The position numbers were made by a program, and so were the translations under genes. DNA of 19,532 nucleotides from an uncultured beta proteobacterium (GTDB taxonomy: Bacteria; Pseudomonadota; Gammaproteobacteria; Burkholderiales; SG8-39): assembly GCA_902826155.1 (NCBI GenBank), contig CADEDU010000104.1:1-19532 (forward strand). The letters are read 5' to 3'. The notes beneath the pieces were generated by a model. It was not told the DNA's origin. It ran no database searches and was given only the letters and a program-made list of their open reading frames with translations. Every line of letters begins with the position of its first letter. The stretch's first letter is position 1. Shown piece by piece: positions 1-7,674 of the stretch.

Positions 1-844
1 GGCCGTCGGCGCACGCCACACCGGCGCATGCGGTGCCGTGTCGATCGCCGACGCCGGGTCGCGGATTGCTGTTACCGAGCGTCGCGTCGCGCGGCGCGAC
101 GATCTTGCCGCTCGCGCGGAACTCTTCGTGATCGAGATCGACGCCATCGTCGATGACGGCGATGGTGATGCCGGCGCCTTCGGAGAGCGCCCAGGCCGCC
201 TCGACGTTGGCGTGCGCGTTCACGTCGGTGGCGCCGATGCGGGTGCGCTTCAGGTGCCATTGCTGCGGGAACGCCGCCTTGCGCGCCATGCGCCGGATCA
301 GCTCCGGGTGCGCGAGCTCGACGGCATCGTCCTTGAGCAGCCGCGCCACCAGATCGAACAGATCCAGACCGATGCCTTCGCGCGCCGCCACGAACCAGGC
401 ATTGCGCGCGTAACCGAGCGCGCGCTTGCCGGCGAGCTTGTACTTGGCCAGCAGCTCCTTCATCTGCCGCGCCTTGGCGTCGTCTTCGAACTTGACGAAC
501 ACGTTCTCGGTATAGAGCACCGGCGAGCCCGATCTTGGATCGACCAGCACGCGCCCGGCGAAGCGCACCGCCTTGTCGCGCTTGAGCGTCTGCCGTGCTT
601 CGTTGCGCAGGCGCTTGCCGCGCGCGGCATTGTCGGCCCGGAAGATCTCGACGCCGGCTTCCGGAAAGCGATCGATCAACGAGAACGCACTGAGCATTTC
701 GCGCGATTCGCGCCGCAGTGGCGCCGCTTCCTGCGGGGCGCCGATCGCCGATCCGCGATCGTGCGTGCGCACCGCCACCAGCGCATCGCTCTCGCGCAGC
801 GCATACTTCTTGCCGGTCTTGCCACCGTATTGGACGACGTACAT
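1..844 (-). CDS. S8 (subtilisin-family) serine protease, N-terminal part, cut by window edge
   Basis: The frame is open from an ATG at 844 to the left edge: 281 codons and no stop, so the C-terminus with the catalytic serine lies outside. A good ribosome site (AGGAG, about 852-856 on the minus strand) precedes the ATG. The catalytic Asp box AVIDDGVDLDH is at residues 229-239 (Asp232) and the His box DRHGTACAG at 267-275 (His269), both classic subtilisin motifs. Residues 1-190 form a long pro-region; residues about 93-188 resemble the prodomain-like protein encoded divergently at 1086. There is no hydrophobic signal peptide, so the enzyme may act in the cytoplasm or leave by another route. The family call is secure from two of the three catalytic motifs; substrate and role are unknown. 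Confidence 0.93.
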   Translation of the reverse strand, partial: MYVVQYGGKTGKKYALRESDALVAVRTHDRGSAIGAPQEAAPLRRESREMLSAFSLIDRFPEAGVEIFRADNAARGKRLRNEARQTLKRDKAVRFAGRVLVDPRSGSPVLYTENVFVKFEDDAKARQMKELLAKYKLAGKRALGYARNAWFVAAREGIGLDLFDLVARLLKDDAVELAHPELIRRMARKAAFPQQWHLKRTRIGATDVNAHANVEAAWALSEGAGITIAVIDDGVDLDHEEFRASGKIVAPRDATLGNSNPRPGVGDRHGTACAGVACADG

Positions 845-1085
845 GGGCGATCTCCTAATAGCAGGGAGGAAGCGTTGGGAGGGCGCGCGCGGCGCTGGTG
901 CAGCAACGCTCAAGCACGCGCGAGGGGTCGGAATGCGAGCACGGGAGTGCGCGAGGGGTACGCACAGTCCGGCGCAGTGTATGGACAGGCGTTGCGCGCG
1001 GGCAATCCGCCATAGGGCCTGGATGGCGACAGAATCGGCGAGGACGCGACCACAGGTCGCCATATCCGGTTGAACGGAACACGTC
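845..1085. promoter_or_regulatory. Divergent promoter region between protease and prodomain-like gene
   Basis: These 241 bp separate two genes read away from each other, so promoters for both must lie here or overlap the gene starts. I see no convincing -35/-10 pair at proper spacing on either strand. The clearest structure is an exact 11-bp direct repeat (918-928 and 949-959), listed separately. Confidence 0.45.
918..959. repeat. Pair of 11-bp direct repeats, possible operator
   Basis: GCGCGAGGGGT occurs at 918-928 and again at 949-959. The start-to-start distance is 31 bp, close to three helical turns, so both copies would face the same side of the helix. This suits a pair of regulator sites in the shared protease/prodomain promoter region, but no regulator is identified. 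Confidence 0.4.
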
Positions 1086-1628
1086 ATGCCGCCATCAGAC
1101 GATGCAATCGATCGCTATCCCGCGACGCTGCGCCACAGCACGGCGCAGCCGGGCCTCGTCTATCAGCGCTCCACCGAATTGTTTGCTTTGTTCCAAGCAG
1201 CGCAGTCCGGCGATGCGTCTGACGCCGCCGCGGGTCCGCAAGACCGATCAGTTAGGTCGGAATTGACCCTGCGTACCGACGATGGCGCGCGCATCGACGT
1301 ATGCCGCGGCCCGGTCGATCGCACCATGCGTGAGGCGGGCGACGTGCGCGCGGTGTACGTCGAACCGGCATCGCACCGCGTAGTGGTGCCGACGGGCCGG
1401 GTGCTGGTGCGATTCGCCGAGTCGGTGCAGGCTGAATCGAAGCGTGAGGCGTTGCACGCGGCCGGCTATCGCATCGTCGCGGTGCTCGGCTACGCGCCAC
1501 ACTGCGCGTGGCTCGAAGCGGCGAGCGGCGATCGGGCGCAGGCGTTGCGCGACATCGAGCGGGTCGAAGCGCTCAGCGACGTTCAGAACGTCGAGCCGCA
1601 GTGGCTGTCGCAGCGGGCGACGCGCTGA
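1086..1628 (+). CDS. Stand-alone protein resembling the S8 protease pro-region (possible inhibitor/chaperone)
   Basis: This 180-residue protein has no signal peptide, membrane segment or protease catalytic motif. Residues about 88-180 line up by eye with residues about 93-188 of the divergent S8 protease: VEPASHRVVVPTGRVLVRF matches VDPRSGSPVLYTENVFVKF, followed by similar helices, LGYAPHCAW against LGYARNAW, and a matching end around VEPQWL against AHPELI. Propeptides of subtilases fold the enzyme and inhibit it, and free-standing propeptide-like inhibitors (I9 type) are known. I infer that this protein binds the neighbouring protease or a related one. The first 85 residues are variable and match nothing I recognise. 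The ATG at 1086 has only a weak upstream GGAA. The last 56 bases overlap the convergent exporter gene. Confidence 0.75.
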   Translation: MPPSDDAIDRYPATLRHSTAQPGLVYQRSTELFALFQAAQSGDASDAAAGPQDRSVRSELTLRTDDGARIDVCRGPVDRTMREAGDVRAVYVEPASHRVVVPTGRVLVRFAESVQAESKREALHAAGYRIVAVLGYAPHCAWLEAASGDRAQALRDIERVEALSDVQNVEPQWLSQRATR

Positions 1629-2454
1629 CCGCGCGGCTCGCCAACAACGCGCCGCCGACGATCAGAACGGTCGCCAGTGCGAACCGCCATGACCAGACGC
1701 CGTGCCCCGCGAGCAGTAACAGCGCGGTCGAGATCAGCGGCGTCAGGTAGGCGAGTGTGCCGATGATGCGCGGATCACCCTCCTTCAACGCGCGATCCCA
1801 CAGAAAAAAGGCAGCGCCCATCGGACCCAGGCCGATCGCGCCCAGCAGCATCCAGTCGCTCGCCTCTGGGAGGTATCGCGATTCCCACAGCGCATGGCAT
1901 GCGAAAGCGAGCGAGCTCGATGCCAGGCAGAACGCACCGACCGCGCCGGTCGCGAACGGCGCGACCCGCTTGGTGAGCAGCGAGTAGATCGACCAGATCA
2001 GCGCCGAGCCGAACGCGGCGATGAAGCCGAACATGCTGCGCGTGGCATTCATGTCGATGCTGCCGGCGATCAACAGCGCCGCGCCGATGAATCCCATTGC
2101 AGCGGCGATGCCGTGCTGCGGCAGCAGGCGCGTGCCGGGCAGCAGCGTCGGGCTGAGCAGCACGATCAATAGCGGCCACAGGTAATTGACCAGATTTGCT
2201 TCCACCGGCGGCGCCCAGCGCAACGCGAGGAACAGCAGCAGGTGAAAGCCGAACAGGCCGAAGATGCCCAGCGCAAGCGTCGACGGCGGCACGCGCCATT
2301 GCCGCACGAACGGCAAGCCCGGCAACGCGCCGATGGCCAGTGCGATGCCGAGCAGAAGAAACGGCGGAATCTGCTTGAGCGCGACCGACAGCCACGCCAG
2401 CGTTCCCCACAACGCGATTGCGCCGAGCGCAAGAAGATAGGCACGCAACGACAT
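1573..2454 (-). CDS. DMT-superfamily (EamA) inner-membrane transporter
   Basis: The 293-residue product is very hydrophobic, with about ten membrane helices in two EamA repeats (roughly residues 5-135 and 143-280), the normal size and layout for drug/metabolite transporters. The segment WDRALKEGDPRIIGTLAYLTPL in the second repeat, with its polar WD and GDPR, resembles exporters related to the aromatic amino-acid exporter YddG. Export of an amino acid or small metabolite is therefore plausible, but the substrate cannot be read from sequence. The ATG at 2454 has no strong ribosome site. The gene begins 27 bp after the stop of the DUF4286-like gene on the same strand, so the two are probably co-transcribed. 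Its 3' end, encoding a polar Ala/Arg tail, overlaps the convergent prodomain-like gene by 56 bp. Confidence 0.9.
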   Translation of the reverse strand: MSLRAYLLALGAIALWGTLAWLSVALKQIPPFLLLGIALAIGALPGLPFVRQWRVPPSTLALGIFGLFGFHLLLFLALRWAPPVEANLVNYLWPLLIVLLSPTLLPGTRLLPQHGIAAAMGFIGAALLIAGSIDMNATRSMFGFIAAFGSALIWSIYSLLTKRVAPFATGAVGAFCLASSSLAFACHALWESRYLPEASDWMLLGAIGLGPMGAAFFLWDRALKEGDPRIIGTLAYLTPLISTALLLLAGHGVWSWRFALATVLIVGGALLASRAVSASPAATATAARRSERR

Positions 2455-2481
2455 GGCGAGCGCCGGGTCGATCTCGCGGGA

Positions 2482-3174
2482 TCAGCGCTCCGCCTTCACT
2501 TGATACTGCGCCGCTTCGGCAAAGCGCAGCCGGCGGTAGCGCCGTGCCGGTGTCAACGCGATCGCCGTCAGCGCGTCCAGTTGCTGCAGCGCTTGTTCAT
2601 TGTCCGTGTCGATGATGGCCACGCGTCCAACGGCGTCATCGGGCGCGCCGCGCAGCCGTTGCTCGGCTGTCATCGGACCGGTCGCGGCGGGGTCACCTTC
2701 GATCACGCGTGCGCGCACAACGCCCGGCAATTCGCACATGGCCGTGATGGCGCGATCCAATGTGTCGGGCGCGGCGTCGGCACGCAGCTCGATCGTCGCG
2801 CAATAGGTACCGTGGGTACCGTGCGTCCCTGTACCGTGCGCACCGCGCGCGCCATGGGCAGCACTGCGATCGACAAGCACCGTGCAGGCGCCGCGGATCG
2901 AATTGCGAAAGCCGCTGATCACCCGCGTGGTGCGCGGCGTGGGGCGCTCCAGACGCCGTCGATACTCGCCGCCGGCCAGCACGGCGAGCGACTCGACTTC
3001 GTAGAACGCCAGCCGGGTCGGTCGCGTGGCGTCGTCCAGCGCCTCGAAACGCTGGCCGTTCAAGAACCCCGGCACGCTCAATCGCTCGGGAAAATGCTCT
3101 TCGTCGTACCAGGCGGTGTAGTCGTCGCGCACCGACGGATCGACGTCATGCCAGATGGCAAGCAATGCGCTCAT
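2482..3174 (-). CDS. DUF4286-like protein with two ferredoxin-like halves
   Basis: The 230-residue protein begins with a conserved-looking segment, WYDEEHFPERLSVPGFLNGQRF (residues about 22-43), typical of DUF4286 and related dimeric alpha/beta-barrel proteins. A second alpha/beta half covers about residues 118-230. The halves are joined by a Gly/His/Thr linker encoded by a 9-bp tandem repeat. I chose the ATG at 3174 because AGGAAC lies 8-12 bases upstream; an in-frame GTG at 3201 would add nine residues without a clear ribosome site. The function is unknown. Small proteins of this fold often act in degradation of aromatic or acyl compounds, and this one diverges from the acyl-CoA ligase gene, so a link to that pathway is possible but unproven. 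Confidence 0.75.
   Translation of the reverse strand: MSALLAIWHDVDPSVRDDYTAWYDEEHFPERLSVPGFLNGQRFEALDDATRPTRLAFYEVESLAVLAGGEYRRRLERPTPRTTRVISGFRNSIRGACTVLVDRSAAHGARGAHGTGTHGTHGTYCATIELRADAAPDTLDRAITAMCELPGVVRARVIEGDPAATGPMTAEQRLRGAPDDAVGRVAIIDTDNEQALQQLDALTAIALTPARRYRRLRFAEAAQYQVKAER
2806..2838 (-). repeat. 9-bp in-frame tandem repeat encoding His-Gly-Thr linker
   Basis: GGTACCGTG (plus strand) occurs back to back at 2806-2814 and 2815-2823, with an 8-base match, GTACCGTG, at 2831-2838. On the coding strand this gives repeated His-Gly-Thr codons in the linker between the two halves of the DUF4286-like protein. Length change by slippage would stay in frame. Confidence 0.7.
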
Positions 3175-3230
3175 GCGTGCGGTTCCTGTGCTCGGGTTCA
3201 CAACGTTCGCAAAGGCACCGACAATAGCGC

Positions 3231-3245
3231 GTTCTCCGCTAGAAC
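3231..3245. promoter_or_regulatory. Inverted repeat GTTCT-N5-AGAAC, possible operator
   Basis: A perfect 5-bp inverted repeat (GTTCT 3231-3235, AGAAC 3241-3245) lies in the 172-bp divergent gap between the DUF4286-like gene and the acyl-CoA ligase gene. A second short one (CCCAT 3280-3284, ATGGG 3291-3295) follows 35 bp later. Both are short enough to occur by chance; position is the main argument for a regulatory role. Confidence 0.3.
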
Positions 3246-3346
3246 CGCTGCGTCACCCAAGCTCCGGCAATGCGGCGATCCCATGTTTTGATGGGCGCTA
3301 CGAGGGGCGGCAGACCCGCCGCTCAGTGATCCCGAACGCTGCAACC

Positions 3347-5017
3347 ATGAACACGCTGCTCACGCTTCACAGCCCGCGCGCCGCGCGCGACTACTACGAA
3401 TCGAAGGTCTGGCAGCGCGACACCATGTACGCGCGCCTGTCGCATTACGCCCGGGCGCAACCCGATCGCTTCGCTTTGCGCGATGCGCACCGGCGCCTCA
3501 CCTGGATCGCGCTCAAAGGCTGGGTCGACGCGCTCGCCGCGCAGTTGCACGAGTCGGGGCTGCGCCGCGGCGACCGGGTGTGCGTGTGGCTGCCCAATCG
3601 GGTCGAGAACGTGGTCGTGTTCCTGGCGTGTTCGCGCAACGGCTATGTCTGCAATCCGAGTCTGCACCAGAACTACACTGTCGGCGAAGTGATCACGTTG
3701 ATGCAGCGCCTGTCGGCGCGCGTGTTGTTCGCGCAGGCCGGCTACGGCGCCGACGCCAGAACCGACGATGTGTTCGCGCGCAGTGCTGAAGTGGAGTCGC
3801 TGTCGCACGTCTACCAGCTCGCTGCGCCGGACCAGCCGGGCGCGGGCGCGCCTGGAGCGCTCGAATTCCCGTCAGCCGATACGCGCGCGCAACCTGCCAG
3901 TGCCGCAAGCGACGACCCTGATCAGATCGTGTATCTCGCGTTCACCTCCGGCACCACCGGCAGGCCCAAAGGCGTGATGCACTCCGACAACACGCTGCTC
4001 GCCAATGGCCGGGCGATGGTGCGCGATTGGCACCACGACCAGAGCACGATTCTCTATTCGCTATCGCCGCTGTCGCATCACATCGCCACGGTGGGCATCG
4101 AGCAGATGTTGAGCGCCGGGTTCGAGATGGTGGTGAACGACCCGCCCGCAGGACGCAAGCCGCTCGATTGGATCATCGAGACCGGCGCCACCTACGTGAT
4201 GGGTGTGCCGACGCACGCGATCGATATCCTCGCCGAGTTGCGCGCGCGCGGGTTGAATCGGCTCGGCGCGGTGAAAACGTTCTACATGGCCGGTTCGACG
4301 ATTCCACCGGCCACGGCCAAGGCCTTCCTCGATATCGGCATCAAGCCGCAGAACATCTACGGCATGACCGAGAACGGCTCGCACCAGTACACGCTGCCCG
4401 ACGACGACGCGCACGCCATCACCACCACCTGCGGCAAGGCCTGCCTCGGCTACGAGGTGAAGTTGTGGCATGCGGAGCACAGCGACGTCGAGGTCGCACC
4501 GGGCGAGATCGGCGAGATCGGCGGGCGCGGCGGGGTGCTGACGCTGGGCTACTTCGACAATCAGACCGCCACCGAGCGCTCGTTCAACCGGCACGGCTGG
4601 TTCATGTCGGGTGATCTGGGCCGGTTCGACGCGAACGGCAATCTGGAGATCGTCGGGCGCAAGAAAGACATGATCATCCGTGGCGGGCACAACATCTACC
4701 CGAGCCGGATCGAGGACCTGGCCAAGCGGCACCCCGAGATCCGCGTGGCCGCCGCGATTCCGGTCGCCGACGAGCGTCTCGGCGAGCGGGTGTGCCTGGC
4801 GATCATCGCGACGAATGCGGCCGACCTCGATGCGCAGACCGTGCTTGCGCACCTGGCAAAGGAAGGGCTGTCGAAGTACGACATGCCCGAGTTCTACTTG
4901 CAGATGGATGCGTTTCCGCTGACCGCGAGCGGCAAGGTGCTCAAGCGCGAACTGGTCGAGTGGGTCAGGGCGGGCAAGGTGTCGCCGGCGCCGGTGCGCT
5001 GGGTCGATCAGAAGTAG
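3347..5017 (+). CDS. Acyl-CoA ligase (ANL superfamily AMP-forming synthetase)
   Basis: The 556-residue enzyme carries all the ANL core motifs: P-loop TSGTTGRPKG (200-209), YGMTENG (338-344), the GDLG box (Asp423 binds ATP ribose), the hinge GRKKDMIIRGG and the C-terminal SGKVLKRE, whose Lys530 is the expected adenylation lysine. It should activate a carboxylic acid to its CoA thioester through an acyl-AMP. Overall layout recalls cyclohexanecarboxylate-CoA and aryl/medium-chain acid ligases, but the acid is not determined. I start at the ATG at 3347: the reading frame is open further upstream, but that stretch lacks family-like sequence and would overlap the divergent gene's start. The ribosome site is weak. 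It is the first gene of the plus-strand catabolic cluster and supplies CoA esters to the enzymes that follow. Confidence 0.92.
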   Translation: MNTLLTLHSPRAARDYYESKVWQRDTMYARLSHYARAQPDRFALRDAHRRLTWIALKGWVDALAAQLHESGLRRGDRVCVWLPNRVENVVVFLACSRNGYVCNPSLHQNYTVGEVITLMQRLSARVLFAQAGYGADARTDDVFARSAEVESLSHVYQLAAPDQPGAGAPGALEFPSADTRAQPASAASDDPDQIVYLAFTSGTTGRPKGVMHSDNTLLANGRAMVRDWHHDQSTILYSLSPLSHHIATVGIEQMLSAGFEMVVNDPPAGRKPLDWIIETGATYVMGVPTHAIDILAELRARGLNRLGAVKTFYMAGSTIPPATAKAFLDIGIKPQNIYGMTENGSHQYTLPDDDAHAITTTCGKACLGYEVKLWHAEHSDVEVAPGEIGEIGGRGGVLTLGYFDNQTATERSFNRHGWFMSGDLGRFDANGNLEIVGRKKDMIIRGGHNIYPSRIEDLAKRHPEIRVAAAIPVADERLGERVCLAIIATNAADLDAQTVLAHLAKEGLSKYDMPEFYLQMDAFPLTASGKVLKRELVEWVRAGKVSPAPVRWVDQK

Positions 5018-5160
5018 CGCGTCCTTGGCCGCGGCGGCGAGCGTGAGCCATTACCTCTGTTGCGCGTGATCGCAGCCACGCCACTGCACTTGTCAACACG
5101 CGAACTGCGACGAACGACGAACCGAACAAAATCGACGAACCAAGCACGAGGACATCGCCC

Positions 5161-5928
5161 ATGCCGATGCAACTGTCACGCGACGAAGAGTTCGCGATCA
5201 TCACGCTCGATCGCCCCGAAGCGCTGAATGCGCTGTCGTTCGCCTTGATCGCCGAGTTGGGTGGACTGATCGAGCGCGTCGCCGCGAGCGATGCGCGTGC
5301 CTTGCTTATTGTTGGCAGCGGCGCCAAGGCGTTCTGTGCGGGCGCCGATATTCGCGAACTCATGGGCCGCTCGCTCGCCGAGCAGAAGCGCGGACTGGAG
5401 CGCGGTCAGGCGACCTTCGCCAGACTCGAGCGCCTGCCGATGCCGTCGGTGGCAATCATCAACGGCTACGCGTTCGGAGGCGGGTTGGAGCTGGCAATGG
5501 CTTGCACCGCGCGCATCGCCACGCCGAACGCGAAGCTCGGTCTGCCCGAGATCAAGCTCGGCCTGATTCCGGGCTACGGCGGCACGCAACGACTGCCGCG
5601 GCTGGTTGGCGAAGGCCGCGCGCTCGATCTGATCATGACCGGCCGCACCGTGGCAGCCGAGGAGGCGTTGCGCATCGGGCTGGTGAACCGCATCGTCGAA
5701 GGCGATGCGCTCGTTTCCGGCAAGGCGTATGCGCGCGAGTTCGCCGGTTTCAGCCTGCCGGTGCTGGCGATGGCGCGCGAAGCGGTGACGCGGGCGCATG
5801 ACACCCCGATCCACGAAGGCCTGAAAATCGAGGCCGATCTGGGGACCATCGCATTCCAGACCGCCGATGCGGTAGAAGGGATGACGGCGTTCCTGGAAAA
5901 ACGCAAAGCGGTGTTCCGCGATGCGTAG
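5161..5928 (+). CDS. Enoyl-CoA hydratase (crotonase family)
   Basis: The 255-residue protein has the full crotonase set: oxyanion-hole segment CAGADIRE (59-66), NGYAFGGGLELAMAC (101-115) and LPEIKLGLIPGYGGTQRLPR (128-147). Glu110 and Glu130 match the two catalytic glutamates of rat mitochondrial hydratase (Glu144 and Glu164), with the same spacing of 20. True hydration of a trans-2-enoyl-CoA is therefore the best call, rather than one of the isomerase or hydrolase branches that lack one glutamate. GAGGA lies about 10 bases before the ATG at 5161; a second ATG at 5167 is a minor alternative. It follows the ligase after 143 bp and precedes the 3-hydroxyacyl-CoA dehydrogenase, giving the usual beta-oxidation order. 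Confidence 0.93.
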   Translation: MPMQLSRDEEFAIITLDRPEALNALSFALIAELGGLIERVAASDARALLIVGSGAKAFCAGADIRELMGRSLAEQKRGLERGQATFARLERLPMPSVAIINGYAFGGGLELAMACTARIATPNAKLGLPEIKLGLIPGYGGTQRLPRLVGEGRALDLIMTGRTVAAEEALRIGLVNRIVEGDALVSGKAYAREFAGFSLPVLAMAREAVTRAHDTPIHEGLKIEADLGTIAFQTADAVEGMTAFLEKRKAVFRDA

Positions 5929-5991
5929 TGCTGAGAGCGCCGACCGCGACGGCGAGATCGGATTCGCGCGAAATATCCACGACGAGTGACC

Positions 5992-6867
5992 ATGACTGAG
6001 ATCAAGACCGTCGGTATTGCCGGTGCCGGCACGATGGGCGCCGGCATCGCGATCGTCACCGCGCGCGCGGGCTATCGCACCTTCATGTTCGATGCCAACG
6101 CCGAGCAGCTAGCGCGTGCGCGCAAGCAGCAGACCGGGTTCTTTGCCAAGTCGGTCGAGCGCGGCAAGCTCACGCAGGCGCAGGTCGACCGAATCACGGC
6201 CGATCTGGTGCCGTGCACGCAGCTGGAGGAACTTGCGGCGTGCGACATCGTCATCGAGGCAGTGTTCGAGGACCTCAGGATCAAGCACGGCCTGTTCGCG
6301 GCGCTCGACAAGGTGTGCCCGCCGCACACGATCTTCGCTTCGAACACCTCGACCATCTCGATCACCGAGATCGCCGGCGGCTCCGGGCGCGACGACCGGT
6401 TCGTCGGCATGCATTTCTGTCTGCCCGCGCAGCTCATGAAGCTGGTGGAGATGTCGCCCGGGCTGAACACCACGACGGCAGTGTTCGATTCAGCGTGGCG
6501 ATTCTGTGAGGCGATCGGCCAGAAGCCGGTGCGCACCAAGGACAACCCGGGCTTCATCCTCAACTACTTCCTGATCCCGTTCAACAACGATGCGATCCGG
6601 CTGGTGGAGCAGGGTGTAGCCGAACCTGCCGACATCGATCTGGCGATCAAGACCGCCATGGGTTACGCGATGGGGCCGATGGAGCTGCTCGATCTCATCG
6701 GCATGGACACGCAGCTGCTGCTGTGCGAGGCCATGCATGGCCTCACGCACGAGCCGCGCGCGAGTTGTCCGGCGCTGGTCAGGCGCATGATCGCGGCCAA
6801 GCATCTCGGGCGCAAATCAGGGCGCGGCTTCTTCCAGTACAAGCAAGACGCGATGTTCGGGGGATGA
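5992..6867 (+). CDS. 3-hydroxyacyl-CoA dehydrogenase (short, monofunctional)
   Basis: The 291-residue enzyme has an N-terminal NAD-binding GIAGAGTMGAG (8-18), acidic strand end FDAN, the IEAVFEDL segment, and a C-terminal helical domain with KDNPGFILNYFL and GPMELLDLIGMD. Spacing reproduces the human enzyme's catalytic residues: Ser120 (Ser137), His141 (His158), Glu153 (Glu170) and Asn191 (Asn208). One family-typical residue differs: the HFFNP motif reads HFCLP, so the usual Asn is Leu144. Oxidation of a 3-hydroxyacyl-CoA with NAD is expected. I prefer the ATG at 5992; an in-frame GTG at 5986 is possible, and neither has a strong ribosome site. It lies 63 bp after the hydratase gene. Confidence 0.92.
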   Translation: MTEIKTVGIAGAGTMGAGIAIVTARAGYRTFMFDANAEQLARARKQQTGFFAKSVERGKLTQAQVDRITADLVPCTQLEELAACDIVIEAVFEDLRIKHGLFAALDKVCPPHTIFASNTSTISITEIAGGSGRDDRFVGMHFCLPAQLMKLVEMSPGLNTTTAVFDSAWRFCEAIGQKPVRTKDNPGFILNYFLIPFNNDAIRLVEQGVAEPADIDLAIKTAMGYAMGPMELLDLIGMDTQLLLCEAMHGLTHEPRASCPALVRRMIAAKHLGRKSGRGFFQYKQDAMFGG

Positions 6868-6894
6868 TCGGATGAACTCGATCGATCGGATGAA
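6866..6894. repeat. 11-bp direct repeat after the dehydrogenase gene
   Basis: GATCGGATGAA occurs at 6866-6876, beginning inside the dehydrogenase stop codon, and at 6884-6894. It lies in the 105-bp gap before the next gene. No function is evident. Confidence 0.4.
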
Positions 6895-6972
6895 TCCACT
6901 CGAATCACGACACGCCTCTTCCGGTGCATTCCCCCACCGCGCCACGCGACTGGCTGCTGCGGGAGCGCACCG

Positions 6973-7620
6973 ATGAGCTACCGGATCGTTCGCGCCGGCG
7001 AGAGCCGGTCGTTCCCCTCGGCGCATGCGGTGCTCGACAACGCGACGGACGCGGGCGCAGCCGTGATCTACCTCGGCGCGCAAGCCGGCGCGGCATTCGC
7101 GCAAGGACACTCGCATGCACAGGCGCCGGTGGTACTGATCGAGTTGGGCGAGGAATGTCTGGGCGTGCATACCGGCGAGGCGCGCGGCACCGAAGGCTCG
7201 AACGTGCTCGGCTTCGCGCGGTTCCGGATGGGACGGGGCGATCCGACGCAGCTGGTCGAGCTGGTGAAACAGCCGCGCTCGGCGCCCGCGACGATCGCTG
7301 CAGCGAAAGCGATCTTCGAAGCGGCCGGGCTGAAAGTGGCACTGTGCAACGACGTGCCGGGTCGCATCGTCGATCGGTTGATCAGACCGTATCTGAACGC
7401 GGTGCTGCGCCGGCTCGACGACGGCCTGGCGAGCGCCGACGACATGGACGCTACCTTGAAGATGGGCCTGGGCTATCCGGAAGGCCCCAATGCGTTGCTC
7501 GAACGAACCGGGCTGGACGCGCACTTCGACGTCACGCAGGCGCTGTACGAATGGACCGGTGATCCGGCTTATGCGCCGGCGCGCCGTGCGCGAGTGGCGA
7601 AGCTGCGATCGCCTCGATAG
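6973..7620 (+). CDS. 3-hydroxyacyl-CoA dehydrogenase-like protein lacking NAD site and catalytic residues
   Basis: This 215-residue protein matches the family's C-terminal half: PATIAAAKAIFEAAGLKVAL, then DVPGRIVDRLIRPYLNAVLR and GLGYPEGPNALLERTGLD. The N-terminal part aligns only with the end of the Rossmann domain. There is no GxGxxG motif, the strand that should carry the catalytic His reads GFARFRM, and the Asn of the usual PGFIVNR motif is Asp in PGRIVDR. It is therefore unlikely to oxidise hydroxyacyl-CoA by itself and may be a partner or acyl-CoA-binding subunit of the preceding dehydrogenase. GGGAG lies 8 bases upstream of the ATG, and there is no frameshift or stop suggesting recent decay. 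Gene order and normal codon use suggest a maintained gene. Confidence 0.85.
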   Translation: MSYRIVRAGESRSFPSAHAVLDNATDAGAAVIYLGAQAGAAFAQGHSHAQAPVVLIELGEECLGVHTGEARGTEGSNVLGFARFRMGRGDPTQLVELVKQPRSAPATIAAAKAIFEAAGLKVALCNDVPGRIVDRLIRPYLNAVLRRLDDGLASADDMDATLKMGLGYPEGPNALLERTGLDAHFDVTQALYEWTGDPAYAPARRARVAKLRSPR

Positions 7621-7674
7621 CCACGCATGCCAACCTGAGTAGTCTGTACGCACTGGTATCTGGAGATTGTTCCG

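Noticed and set aside
38..1015. Long plus-strand open frame opposite the S8 protease
   Set aside because: It is the antisense shadow of the protease, which has clear Asp and His motifs and a ribosome site; the plus-strand product is Arg/His-rich with no family pattern.
3155..3346. Upstream extension of the acyl-CoA ligase by 64 residues
   Set aside because: The extension has no ligase-like sequence and would overlap the divergent gene's start; the ATG at 3347 gives normal family length.
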